Shown here piece after piece: positions 33,040-42,035 of a stretch of DNA of 64,000 bases. The stretch lies in assembly GCF_900119365.1 (NCBI RefSeq), contig NZ_FPJO01000007.1, forward strand, positions 186,001 through 250,000, written 5' to 3'. This DNA is from Streptomyces atratus (GTDB lineage: Bacteria; Actinomycetota; Actinomycetes; Streptomycetales; Streptomycetaceae). Under the pieces are notes generated by a model. It did no database searches, was not told the origin of the DNA, and worked only from the letters and a program-made list of their open reading frames with translations. The position numbers and the translations under genes are program-made. The stretch's first letter is position 1, and each line of letters begins with the position of its first letter.

Positions 33040-34332
33040 ATGCCCATGACCGGACGGCGACGCCCCACCTCCCCCCGCCCCTACAAGTTCCTCACAAGTA
33101 CGGCGGCGGTCGGGGCGTTGCTGGCCACCGGCTGCGGTGTACTCCCTGGGGCCACGGGGGGCTCCAGGGAGCCCCTCACCGTGCTGACGTGGGCCCCGAG
33201 CGGGGTCGCGGGACCGGACGCGGTGGACATGGCGGGCATGACCGCCATGGCGCGCACCTATGCCCGCTGGGCCAACGACAACGGCGGGCTGGACGGCCAC
33301 AGGCTGCGCGTCGTCACCTGCGACGAGGAGGACACCTCGATCGGCGCGGCGAACTGCGCCCGGCGGGCCGTCGAGGAGAAGGCGGTCGCGGTCGTCGGCT
33401 CGTACAGCCGGCACGGCTCGGCGTTCATGCCGCCGCTGGAGGCCGCCGGAATCCCCTACATCGGCGGATACGGCGCTTCCGACGAGGAGTTCAGCAGCTA
33501 CAACTCCTATCCGGTCAACGGCGGCCAGCCGGCCCTGCTCGCCGGCAACGCCCGGCAGCTGGCCCGCAGTTGCGAGCGAGTGTCCGTGGTCCGGCCCGAC
33601 ACCCTGAGCGGCGACGGCCAGGCCTGGCTCCTCAGGACCGGGCTCACCGAGGCCGGCCGGCCCGCGCCCACCGACATCCGGGCTCCGGAGTCGGCCACTT
33701 CGTACGACGCGTCCGCCGGGCCGGCGCTCGATGCGGCGGGGACGGCCGACGGCTGTGTGACGGCCGTGCTCGGCAAGCGCACGGAAACCTTCTTCGACTC
33801 CTTCCGGCGGCTCGAACCGTCGTACGGGAGCGGCAGCGTACGGATCTCCTCCGTGCTCGGCAGCGTCGACCAGCCGCTGATCGACAGCACCGGCGGCCGG
33901 AACAGCCCGTTCGAGGGGGCCTACATCACCGGCTGGTACCCGGACGCGGGCGACGCCCGCTGGGACGGGATGCGGAACGTGATCCGCGAGCATGCCTTCG
34001 GCGACAACCGGATCGACCCGGACGACACGGGCGTGCAGACCACCTGGATCGCGTTCACCGTGCTGAAGGAGATCGTGAAGGCGATCGACTCCCCGCAGAT
34101 CAACGCCTGGAAGCTCGCCTCCGCCCTCAACGGGGGCACCCCGGCCGACACCGGCGGCCTCACCCCGGTGCTGCGCTGGAGCTTCGAGGACGTGCTGGGC
34201 TCGTCCTCGTATCCGCGGATCGTCAACACCCGGGTGACGTTCCAGGTGGTGCGCGACGGGCGGCTCGTCGCGGACCGGAAGGGCTTCATGGACGTCGCGA
34301 AGACCCTGTCGGACGCCAGCGCGAAGAGCTGA
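33040..34332 (+). CDS. Periplasmic-binding-protein-like lipoprotein (branched-chain amino-acid type)
   Basis: A 430-residue lipoprotein. The signal peptide ends in a lipobox (ALLATGC, Cys near residue 32). The mature part has the type I binding-protein fold: MARTYARWANDNGGLDGHRL, an NCARRAVEEKAVAVVGSYSR region and SAFMPPLEAAGIPYIGGYG, as in LivK-like proteins. No permease or ATPase gene lies next to it, so it may be an orphan receptor or sensor. The ATG at 33040 is used, with a second ATG at 33046 as an alternative. Confidence 0.85.
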   Translation: MPMTGRRRPTSPRPYKFLTSTAAVGALLATGCGVLPGATGGSREPLTVLTWAPSGVAGPDAVDMAGMTAMARTYARWANDNGGLDGHRLRVVTCDEEDTSIGAANCARRAVEEKAVAVVGSYSRHGSAFMPPLEAAGIPYIGGYGASDEEFSSYNSYPVNGGQPALLAGNARQLARSCERVSVVRPDTLSGDGQAWLLRTGLTEAGRPAPTDIRAPESATSYDASAGPALDAAGTADGCVTAVLGKRTETFFDSFRRLEPSYGSGSVRISSVLGSVDQPLIDSTGGRNSPFEGAYITGWYPDAGDARWDGMRNVIREHAFGDNRIDPDDTGVQTTWIAFTVLKEIVKAIDSPQINAWKLASALNGGTPADTGGLTPVLRWSFEDVLGSSSYPRIVNTRVTFQVVRDGRLVADRKGFMDVAKTLSDASAKS

Positions 34333-34404
34333 CCGCCGCGCTCCGGCGCATCTGCGCGGCGCGGGGCGGCGGGCCCGTTCCGGACTCCCCCGCCCCGCCC
34401 GCCG

Positions 34405-35976
34405 TCACAGCTCGGTGGCCGCCCGACGGGTCAGCCCGTACTTCGACGCGATCGAGTTCCACAGCCCCGAAGCCTGCCGCTTCGCCTTGCTGGCCTCGCC
34501 GCTCTGCACGGTGGCCGCTTGCATCTCGGAGGTCGTGCGCGCCTTCCCGTGCTTGCACACCTTCTTGCCGTTCTTGGCCTGCTCGGCCCATGCGGCGTAG
34601 TGCTCGTCGGCGGCGGCGGAGGCCCGCCAGGCCTTGGTGAGGGAGGCGGTCAACTGCGCGTGGTTCGGCAGCTTGTCGACGGACAGCCCCTCCAGGCGGG
34701 TCACCAGATCGCGGCGCTGCTGGGCGGCGCTCTTCAGATCGGTCACGGCCTGGTCCAGATCCGTGCAGCTCTTGGTCTTCTCCACGGCCCCGATGACCGC
34801 GGCGCGGCTGTTGTTGCTGTCCGCGAGCAGCTTGTCGAGCGCCTCGGCCTGCGGCTTCGCCGGATCGGACGCGGCCTGCGTCTCGGGCTCCTCGACGGGT
34901 GAACTCGCCGCGGCCACCGGCTGCTTGTCGTCCTCGCCCTTGTCGTCGCCGCCGCTCATCAGCGCACCCGCGCCGAGGCCGACGACGGCGCAGCCGGCCA
35001 CGACCGCCGTAATGAGCGTGACGTGCGCCCGCTTCTTGCGCGGCCGCTGCGGCTCCTCGTCCACCGGCTGGTACGGGGGCTGCGTGGCCTGCGGGGGCTG
35101 CGGGGGCTGCGGGGCACCCTGGTACCGGGGCCCGGGGTCGAGATGGGGCATCTGCTGGGTGGCGCCCGCCGGCTCGTCGCTGCGGAACAGGTTGTCGAAC
35201 TCGGCGGGCGGCTGCCGGTCGCCCGGGGCCCCGGGCCTGATGCCGTACGGGGCGCCGCCCGGGACCGGCGGGATGTACTGGGTCGCCTCGGCGTCGCCGC
35301 CCTGACCGGGCTGCTGCTGATACGCCTGCTGCTGCTGCGCCGGGCCGCCGAGGAACCGGGTCGACTCCGCGGGGTTCTCCGGCGGCAGCCCGCCCGGCCC
35401 GGGGCCGCCGGCCACCGGCGCGATGTACTGCGTGGCCTCCGCGTCCCCGCCGGGGCCCGCCCCGGGCCCGGCCTCGGGCGGCAACGGCTGCGCGAAGGGC
35501 TGTGGTTGCTGCTGAGCGTGCGGAGGCTGCGGTTGCTGCTGCGGCTGGTGGGACTGCGGGGCCTGGTGGGCCTGGTGGGCCTGGTGGGCCTGCTGCGGCA
35601 GGTAGGACTGGTGAGGCTGCTGGGGATGTACCGGCGGCAGCGGCTGGGCCTGCGGCATCTGCGCGTGCTGCGGGGCGGGCGGCTGCCCGTACCCCTGCCC
35701 CGGCTGCATCTGTCCGTACTGTCCCTGCCCGTACGCCCCCGGCCCCTGGGCGGGCGCATGGGGCTGCGGCAGCGGCTGGGACTGATGCGAGGCGTCCTGG
35801 TGCGCCGCCTGCGGCCCCCAGGGCTGCCCCCACGGCTGGCCGCCCGCCGGGGCGGCCTGATCCGCGGGCCCCCCTGGCATCCAGGGCTCGCTGCCACCCG
35901 CGGGCAGCACGACACCTTCGTGCGCGGGCCGTACAGCAGGGAGCTGCTGCTCGTCACCCTGTCCGCTCTGCGTCAC
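34405..35976 (-). CDS. Gln/Pro-rich membrane protein with repeated Thr-containing motifs
   Basis: A 523-residue protein. About residues 1-310 are low-complexity Gln/Pro/Gly sequence with three related motifs: GGDAEATQYIAPV, AESTRFLGG and GGDAEATQYIPPV. A basic stretch (RPRKKRAHVT) precedes one transmembrane helix (about 320-342), and a 180-residue extracytoplasmic helical domain with two cysteines follows. The topology is N-in. The Thr motifs resemble phospho-acceptor sites of Ser/Thr kinases and FHA ligands. GTG start with GTAGGAG upstream. Function unknown; plausibly an envelope or signalling adaptor. Confidence 0.72.
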   Translation of the reverse strand: MTQSGQGDEQQLPAVRPAHEGVVLPAGGSEPWMPGGPADQAAPAGGQPWGQPWGPQAAHQDASHQSQPLPQPHAPAQGPGAYGQGQYGQMQPGQGYGQPPAPQHAQMPQAQPLPPVHPQQPHQSYLPQQAHQAHQAHQAPQSHQPQQQPQPPHAQQQPQPFAQPLPPEAGPGAGPGGDAEATQYIAPVAGGPGPGGLPPENPAESTRFLGGPAQQQQAYQQQPGQGGDAEATQYIPPVPGGAPYGIRPGAPGDRQPPAEFDNLFRSDEPAGATQQMPHLDPGPRYQGAPQPPQPPQATQPPYQPVDEEPQRPRKKRAHVTLITAVVAGCAVVGLGAGALMSGGDDKGEDDKQPVAAASSPVEEPETQAASDPAKPQAEALDKLLADSNNSRAAVIGAVEKTKSCTDLDQAVTDLKSAAQQRRDLVTRLEGLSVDKLPNHAQLTASLTKAWRASAAADEHYAAWAEQAKNGKKVCKHGKARTTSEMQAATVQSGEASKAKRQASGLWNSIASKYGLTRRAATEL

Positions 35977-36137
35977 CGGGACTCCTACGTGTAAACCTAC
36001 GGAATCGTCGGCTCACGCTATCGGGTGGTTGCCGCCGTTCGCCAAGCGTGTGCTGTCACTCACCAGCCCTCCACAGGCGCTGTAACGCTCAGCGCTCTCA
36101 AAACGCAGTTAAGGGGCGGCTTCCCGCGCGCCCCCGG

Positions 36138-37520
36138 TCAGGCCGCCTGGAGCTCCAGCCGCGCGCCGAACTCGCGCACCGCCGCCTCGTCCCCGTACGG
36201 GAGGAGCCGCTGCTGCAGATCGTCCAGGTATTCCGCGCCCCGGCTGGAGCGCACCGACCCCAGCAGCTCCATCGCCCGCGTGCCCGTGTGGCAGGCCTGC
36301 TCCACCTCGCGCATCTGGACCTGGGCCGTGGCCAGGAGCACCAGACCGATGCCGCGGCGGCGGGCCCGGGACTCCGGGTGCCCGGCCACGGACTCCTTCG
36401 CCCGGCGCGCGGCGGCCTCCGCCTGGCCGAGGTCGCGGTGACAGTGCGCCAGTTCGTCCGCGAGATAGGCGTGGTCGAAGTGGGCGATCCAGTCGGGGTC
36501 GTCGCCCGTGCCGGGTTCGGCCTGCTCCATGGCCGTCAGCGCGCGGCCCGTCACCACCTGGCAGGTGCGGGCGTCGCCGAGCAGGGCGTGGCCGCGGGCC
36601 TCCGCCGCGTAGAACATCGCCTCGGCCCTCGGGGTGACCCGCCCGCGCGCGCCCTCCTGCGCGGCGCGCGCCAGCTGGGCGATCTCCCGGGGATTGCCGA
36701 GCTGCGCGGCGAGATGACTCATCGAGGCGGCCAGTACATAACCGCCGTACGCCCGGTCGCCCGCCGCCTGGGCCAGGCGCAGCGCCTGGATGTAGTAGCG
36801 CTGGGCGAGCCCCGGCTGGCCGGTGTCGACCGCCATGTACCCGGCGAGTTCGGTGAGTCGCGCGACCGCCCCGAACAGCTGCCGGCCGACCGATTCCCGG
36901 TACGCCCCGGAGAGCAGCCCGGAGACCACGCTGTTCAGGTAGTGCACCAGGACCGGCCGCACATGTCCGCTGCCGAAGCGGTGGTCGAGGTCGACCAGCG
37001 CGGCCGTCATCGCCCGCACCGCCGCCACGTCCGACACCCCGACCCGGGACCCGGCGGCCCGTGCCACCTGCGGGTCGGCGCCGGTGATCAGCCAGTCGCG
37101 GCTGGGTTCGACGAGCGCGGAGGAGGCGACCGCCGAGCCGGACAGGAAGTCGCGGCGGCCGACATCGCTGCGCCACAGCTCGCAGACCTGCTCGATCGCG
37201 CCGATCACGGTCGGGGCGAACTGCAGGCCGACGCCCGATGCCGGATTCTTGCCATTGGCCATCCCGATCTCGTCGATCGTGACCGTACGGCCGAGCTTGC
37301 GGCCGAGCGCCTCGGCGATGATTCCCGGTGCCCTGCCGCGTGGTTGCTGTCCGCGGAGCCAACGGGCCACGGACGTCTTGTCGTAGCGCAGGTCGAGCCC
37401 GCGTTCCGCACCGACCATGTTGACGCGGCGGGCGAGGCCGGCGTTGGAGCATCCGGCTTCCTGGATGAGCGCCTGGAGCCGTTCGTTCGGCTGGCGTGCG
37501 ACGAGAGGCCTGGCTGCCAT
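36138..37520 (-). CDS. XRE/TPR-type regulator (NsdA-like)
   Basis: A 460-residue regulator. The N-terminal DNA-binding region (about residues 8-75) contains LIQEAGCSNAGLARRVN and YDKTSVARWLRGQQPRGRAP. The rest is helical TPR-like repeats (AQRYYIQALRLAQAAGDRAY, AEAMFYAAEARGHALLGDAR). Streptomyces proteins of this layout, such as the NsdA group, repress development and antibiotic production. ATG complementary to 37518-37520, with AGGGGGAA upstream. An 8+8 inverted repeat lies 18 bases before the start, a likely autoregulatory site. It is divergent from the Prim-Pol gene. Confidence 0.8.
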   Translation of the reverse strand: MAARPLVARQPNERLQALIQEAGCSNAGLARRVNMVGAERGLDLRYDKTSVARWLRGQQPRGRAPGIIAEALGRKLGRTVTIDEIGMANGKNPASGVGLQFAPTVIGAIEQVCELWRSDVGRRDFLSGSAVASSALVEPSRDWLITGADPQVARAAGSRVGVSDVAAVRAMTAALVDLDHRFGSGHVRPVLVHYLNSVVSGLLSGAYRESVGRQLFGAVARLTELAGYMAVDTGQPGLAQRYYIQALRLAQAAGDRAYGGYVLAASMSHLAAQLGNPREIAQLARAAQEGARGRVTPRAEAMFYAAEARGHALLGDARTCQVVTGRALTAMEQAEPGTGDDPDWIAHFDHAYLADELAHCHRDLGQAEAAARRAKESVAGHPESRARRRGIGLVLLATAQVQMREVEQACHTGTRAMELLGSVRSSRGAEYLDDLQQRLLPYGDEAAVREFGARLELQAA

Positions 37521-37537
37521 GTTTCCCCCTGAGGCCG

Positions 37538-37561
37538 CAGTGATCATTGAGCCGATCACTG
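37538..37561. promoter_or_regulatory. Inverted repeat upstream of the XRE/TPR regulator
   Basis: CAGTGATC (37538-37545) and GATCACTG (37554-37561) are perfect 8-base arms with an 8-base spacer, starting 18 bases before the regulator ATG. The position suits an operator overlapping the transcript start. The rest of the 37521-37834 gap holds nothing else recognisable. Confidence 0.6.
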
Positions 37562-37834
37562 CCCGGCGATTACGCGGAAAATGCACAGATTCATCGTGTT
37601 CGTCACGTGCGTCGTATTCCTTGCCATTCATGTCGGCATATGACAGAGGCCGACCGTTCCGGACCCGCACATCGGCCGCCCGGCGGTTGCCCGTATGTGG
37701 CTACCCGCCCCGCCGGGCACCGCCTCACGCGCGCCCCCGCCCATGCATCCATGCGCCCCGTGTGCCGGACCGGTACGCCGCGTCCGCGCCTCGCGCGCCC
37801 GTAACCCCGGGCGTTGGCCGTAGTTGTGCTCTGC

Positions 37835-38545
37835 GTGGAAGAGCCCATCGGAGTCGAAGAGCCCGTCGTAGTCACGGAAGCCGCGAAGGTCCCCCGGCAG
37901 CAGGGCGAGCAACTGCTGGACGCAGCGGTGCGGTACGCGGAGGAGCGGCACTGGGACGTGTGCCCGGGCACCTGGCTGGAGGCGGCGGAGGGGACCGAGC
38001 GGTGCTCCTGCGGCGACACCGGCTGCGCCGCTCCCGGCGCCCATCCCGCCGGCCCGGACTGGGCGGGCCGGGCGACCGGCAGCGGTGCCGCGGCCCGCCG
38101 GATGTGGTCCAGGCACCCGAAGGCGTCGATCCTGCTGCCCACCGGGCGCACCTTCGACGTCATCGGCGTACCGGAGTCGGCGGGATTCCTGGCACTGGCC
38201 CGGATGGAGCGGATGGGCCTGCGCCTGGGCCCCGTCACCTGCAGCCCCGACCGGCGGATGTTCTTCTTCGTGCTGCCGGGTGCGGCGGCCAAGTCGGACG
38301 AGCTGGTACGGAAGTTGGGCTGGCGGGCCGCCGCCATCGACCTGGTCGGCCGCGGCGACGGCCAGTACGTGACCGGTCCGCCGACCCGGGTCGGCGGGCG
38401 CGGAGCGGTGCAGTGGGCGCGCCGCCCCACCCCCGCCAACCGGTGGCTGCCGGACGCGGAGGAGCTCATCAGCCCGCTCGCCTACGCCTGCGCCAGGGAA
38501 GCGGCCGACGCACGGACCCGCCCCCCGCAGAGCCCCCTTTCGTAG
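37835..38545 (+). CDS. Prim-Pol (bifunctional DNA primase/polymerase N-terminal) domain protein
   Basis: A protein of about 236 residues with the N-terminal fold of bifunctional primase/polymerases: LLDAAVRYAEERHWDVCPGT, a Cys-rich insert (CSCGDTGCAAPGAHP), ATGSGAAARRMWSRHP and GQYVTGPPTRV. It lacks the helicase domain of full-length enzymes, as do many chromosomal Streptomyces copies whose role is unclear. The start is uncertain: the GTG at 37835 is chosen, with GTG 37826 and TTG 37814 as alternatives. It is divergent from the XRE/TPR regulator. Confidence 0.75.
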   Translation: MEEPIGVEEPVVVTEAAKVPRQQGEQLLDAAVRYAEERHWDVCPGTWLEAAEGTERCSCGDTGCAAPGAHPAGPDWAGRATGSGAAARRMWSRHPKASILLPTGRTFDVIGVPESAGFLALARMERMGLRLGPVTCSPDRRMFFFVLPGAAAKSDELVRKLGWRAAAIDLVGRGDGQYVTGPPTRVGGRGAVQWARRPTPANRWLPDAEELISPLAYACAREAADARTRPPQSPLS

Positions 38546-38584
38546 GGTGGTCCCTGAAACGGGGCCATCGAAAGGCAGTGCATC

Positions 38585-39415
38585 ATGCAGGACCGGGCAG
38601 AGACCGACAGAGCGACGCGGGCGGGTGAGGCGGGCGGACCGGCCACGCCACCGCCCGCCGTGCGCGTACAGGGGCTGTGGAAGCGGTTCGGGGAACAGAC
38701 CGCGGTGGCCGGGATCGATCTGCAACTGCCCGCGGGCAAGTTCATCGGTCTGGTCGGACCCAACGGCGCCGGCAAGACCACCACGCTGTCGATGGTCACC
38801 GGGCTGCTCCGCCCCGACCAGGGGACCGTCGAGGTCGCCGGTCACGACGTGTGGCGCGACCCGGTCGAGGTGAAGAGCCGGATCGGCGTGCTCCCGGAGG
38901 GGCTGCGGCTCTTCGAGCGTCTCTCGGGACGCGAACTCCTCGCGTACACCGGCAGATTGCGCGGACTGCCGGGCTCCGAGGTCGACAAGCGGGCCACCCA
39001 GCTCCTGGACGTGCTCGACCTGGCGGGTGCCCAGCACAAGCTGGTCGTCGACTACTCGACCGGCATGCGGAAGAAGATCGGGCTCGCGGCCGCGCTGCTG
39101 CACAACCCCGAAGTGCTGTTCCTGGACGAGCCGTTCGAGGGCGTCGACCCGGTCTCGGCGCAGACCATCCGCGAGGTTCTCGAGCGCTACACCCGCTCGG
39201 GTGCGACCGTCGTCTTCTCCAGCCATGTGATGGAGCTCGTCGAGTCCCTCTGCGACTGGGTGGCCGTCATGGCGGCCGGCACGATCCGGGCCCAGGGCAC
39301 CCTCGCCGAGGTGCGCGGCGAGGCGTCCTCGCTGCAGAACGCCTTCCTCGAACTCGTCGGCGCGGGCTCCCGCACCGGCGGTGACTCCCTGGACTGGCTG
39401 GGCGGCAAGCGATGA
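38585..39415 (+). CDS. ABC transporter ATP-binding protein
   Basis: A 276-residue ABC ATPase. Walker A is GPNGAGKTTT, the signature is YSTGMRKKIGLA (a variant of LSGGQ), Walker B is EVLFLDEPFEG, and the H-loop is FSSHVME. It couples ATP hydrolysis to transport through the permease encoded directly downstream, with which it overlaps by four bases (ATGA). The pair looks like an exporter; the substrate is unknown. A good GAAAGG ribosome binding region precedes the ATG. Confidence 0.92.
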   Translation: MQDRAETDRATRAGEAGGPATPPPAVRVQGLWKRFGEQTAVAGIDLQLPAGKFIGLVGPNGAGKTTTLSMVTGLLRPDQGTVEVAGHDVWRDPVEVKSRIGVLPEGLRLFERLSGRELLAYTGRLRGLPGSEVDKRATQLLDVLDLAGAQHKLVVDYSTGMRKKIGLAAALLHNPEVLFLDEPFEGVDPVSAQTIREVLERYTRSGATVVFSSHVMELVESLCDWVAVMAAGTIRAQGTLAEVRGEASSLQNAFLELVGAGSRTGGDSLDWLGGKR

Positions 39416-41058
39416 GCGTGCTCGACGCCCCGGCGGGGGCCGCGCCCGGACCGGCCGGCACCGGCGAGGGGCTCGTCGGTGTCTTCGTACGGCTGAAGCT
39501 GACCCTGCTGCGCAACGGGCTGCGGCAGTCGGCCGGCCGGCGGGCCGCGTACATCACCTCCGTCGTCTTCACCCTGCTGTTCGCCGCGGGCCTGCTGCTC
39601 GGGCTGGTCGCGCTGCGCGGGCACGCCCACGCCGCCTCCCTCGTCGTGCTGCTGGCGGGGGTGGTGGCGGTCGGCTGGACCGTGATACCGCTGTTCTTCC
39701 CCAGCGGTGACGAGACCCTCGACCCGAGCCGGCTGGTGATGCTGCCGCTGCGGCCGCGGCCGCTGATCGGGGCGCTGCTGACGGCCTCGCTGGTCGGGAT
39801 CGGTCCGCTGTTCACGCTCTGCCTGGCGGCCGGATCGGCCTTCGCGGTGGCGAGCGGGGCGGCCGGGGCGGTGTTCGCGGTGGTGGCCGCGCCGCTCACG
39901 CTGCTGGTGTGCGTGGCACTGACGCGGGCCGTGGCCACGGCCAACACCCGGCTGCTGACGTCGCGCAAGGGCCGCGACCTCGCGGTGCTCAGCGGGCTGG
40001 TGATCGCGGTGGGCTTCCAGGTCGTCAACTTCGGTGCGCAGCGGCTCGGCCGGGCGGGCGGGCTCGCCGCGCTCGACCCGGCCGCGGACGTGGTGCGCTG
40101 GCTGCCGCCCGCCTCGGCGGTCGGCGCGGTGGACTCGGCGTCGCGGGGCTCGTACGGGCAGGCCCTCGTACAACTGCTGCTGTCCGTCGCGGCGCTGGCC
40201 GCGCTGCTGTGGCTGTGGCAGCGGAGCCTGGTGAAGCTGATGACGGCCCCGGACGGTTCGACCCTGGCCGCCGCCGGGCCGGGCCGCGAGAAGGCCGGCA
40301 AGGACGGCTCCAGGCTTTCCGCGCTGCTGCCCCAGGGGCGCACGGGGCCGGTGATGGAGCGCAGTCTGCGGTACATCGCACGCGACCCGAAGACCAAGGC
40401 CGCCTGGACCACGGCGCTGGCGATCGGGCTGATCGTGCCGATCCTCAACGCGCTCCAGGGCACCGGGTCGATCTACTTCGCCTGCTTCGCCGCCTGGATG
40501 CTCGGCATCCAGATGTACAACCAGTTCGGGCAGGACACCTCCGCGTTCTGGATGGTGGCGCTGACGATCTCCTCGGCCCGTGACGCCTATCTGGAACTGC
40601 GGGCGCGGGCCCTGGCGTTGCTGCTGATCACGCTGCCCTACACGGTCCTGGTGACGGTGGTGACCGCCGGGGTGCTCGGTGACTGGGGTGACCTGCCGGA
40701 GGCCATGGGGCTGTCGTTCGCCCTGCTGGGCGGGATGCTGGCGACGGGGGCGGTGGCGTCGGCGAACTTCGCGTACTCGATCCCGCAGGACGGGGCGTTC
40801 AAGAACGTGGCGCCGGGGCAGGCCGGGCTCGCCTGGATCTCGATCTTCGGCGGCATGGTCTCGGCGGGACTGCTCTGCGCACCCGTGATCGCGGTGACGA
40901 TCTGGCTGCATGTCGCCGATCTGGAGCAGTGGCTGTGGCTGCTGCTGCCCGTGGGGGCGGTGTACGGGGCACTGATCTCCTGGGCGGGGCTGCGGATCGC
41001 CGCGCCCCGCACGGCGGACCGGCTCCCGGAGATCCTGGCGGCGGTCAGCAAGGGCTGA
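39412..41058 (+). CDS. ABC transporter permease
   Basis: A 548-residue integral membrane protein with about ten to twelve predicted helices, including TSVVFTLLFAAGLLLGLVAL near residue 45 and ALLLITLPYTVLVTVVTAGV near residue 400. A soluble loop around residues 275-310 is rich in Arg, Lys and Gly. It is translationally coupled to the ATPase gene and forms the membrane part of the same exporter. A long hairpin follows at 41072. Confidence 0.88.
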   Translation: MSVLDAPAGAAPGPAGTGEGLVGVFVRLKLTLLRNGLRQSAGRRAAYITSVVFTLLFAAGLLLGLVALRGHAHAASLVVLLAGVVAVGWTVIPLFFPSGDETLDPSRLVMLPLRPRPLIGALLTASLVGIGPLFTLCLAAGSAFAVASGAAGAVFAVVAAPLTLLVCVALTRAVATANTRLLTSRKGRDLAVLSGLVIAVGFQVVNFGAQRLGRAGGLAALDPAADVVRWLPPASAVGAVDSASRGSYGQALVQLLLSVAALAALLWLWQRSLVKLMTAPDGSTLAAAGPGREKAGKDGSRLSALLPQGRTGPVMERSLRYIARDPKTKAAWTTALAIGLIVPILNALQGTGSIYFACFAAWMLGIQMYNQFGQDTSAFWMVALTISSARDAYLELRARALALLLITLPYTVLVTVVTAGVLGDWGDLPEAMGLSFALLGGMLATGAVASANFAYSIPQDGAFKNVAPGQAGLAWISIFGGMVSAGLLCAPVIAVTIWLHVADLEQWLWLLLPVGAVYGALISWAGLRIAAPRTADRLPEILAAVSKG

Positions 41059-41071
41059 GAGCCTGTCGGCC

Positions 41072-41114
41072 TGTGCGGCGGATCAGGGCCGGACAGGCCC
41101 CGGTCCGCCGCACA
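41072..41114. terminator. Long hairpin between convergent genes
   Basis: TGTGCGGCGGA (41072-41082) pairs with TCCGCCGCACA (41104-41114), and GGGCC/GGCCC inside extends the stem. It sits 14 bases after the permease stop and 28 bases before the stop of the converging hydrolase. Confidence 0.78.
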
Positions 41115-41141
41115 CCCGTCCGCACCCGTCCTGATGCTCCG

Positions 41142-42035
41142 TTACGACGGGACGGGCTCGCGGTCGTCCTGGGAGTCCTCGGCGAACTGTTCCAGGAAGG
41201 GCTCGACCGCCGCGCGCCAGCCCTCGGGCTGGTCGTAGTGGACGAGATGGCCGGCGTCGGCCACCTCCGCGTACTGCCCGCGCGGCAGTACGCGGACCAT
41301 CTCCTGGGCCTCCGCCCGGCCCAGCTCGCCGTCGAGGCCGCGGAGGACCAGGGTCGGGCAGCGGACCTGCGCCAGCTCATCCCAGTGCGCGTCGAACACC
41401 CAGGTCGCGCGGGACTGGAGCATCTGGCGGCGGGAGAAGACGGGGCGCCAGCCGTCGGCCCGCTCGGCCATCACCTCGGCGAAGAACTCGCCGCGGGCCG
41501 GGTTGGGCCGCTCCACCCAGGGGTCGTCCTCGCCGAACCACTTCCGTACGTCGGAGAGCGTCGCGAACGGCACCGGCCAGGTCTTGAACCAGTCCTCCCA
41601 CTCTCGCTGCGAGGCCGCGCCGAGCGCGGAGGCCCGCATGTCGCAGATGACCAGGGCCCGGACGAGATCGGGGCGCTTCGCGGCGAGCTGCCAGGCCGTC
41701 AGCGCGCCCATCGAATGCCCGACGAGGGTGACGGGCGCGAGGCCCAGCTGTTCGATCGCGGCCTCGGCGTCGGCGACGTACGCGTCACGGGTGTACGGGC
41801 CTTCGGCCGGCTTGTCGCTGCGGCCGTGCCCGCGCTGGTCGAGGCCGACGGCGCGGTGCCGCTCGGCGAGCCAGCGAGCGGTGGGGGCCCAGTGCGCGGC
41901 CCTTCCCATCAGGCCGTGGAGCAGTAATACCCCGGGGGCGCGCTCGCCCTCCGCGCGCCCCTTGGGTGGGTCGGCGAACTCCCAGGCCGCGAGGCGTACG
42001 CCGCCGGTCCCGGTCACATCGATGCGCCGCACCAT
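41142..42035 (-). CDS. Alpha/beta hydrolase
   Basis: A 297-residue alpha/beta-hydrolase-fold protein. The oxyanion-hole region is LLLHGLMGRAAHW, the nucleophile elbow is VGHSMGALTA (Ser in GHSMG), the acid is in LRGLDGELG, and the catalytic His is in ADAGHLVHYDQPEGW. DQRGHGRSDKP is the usual preceding strand. The ATG complementary to 42033-42035 is chosen. The substrate is unknown. Confidence 0.88.
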   Translation of the reverse strand: MVRRIDVTGTGGVRLAAWEFADPPKGRAEGERAPGVLLLHGLMGRAAHWAPTARWLAERHRAVGLDQRGHGRSDKPAEGPYTRDAYVADAEAAIEQLGLAPVTLVGHSMGALTAWQLAAKRPDLVRALVICDMRASALGAASQREWEDWFKTWPVPFATLSDVRKWFGEDDPWVERPNPARGEFFAEVMAERADGWRPVFSRRQMLQSRATWVFDAHWDELAQVRCPTLVLRGLDGELGRAEAQEMVRVLPRGQYAEVADAGHLVHYDQPEGWRAAVEPFLEQFAEDSQDDREPVPS

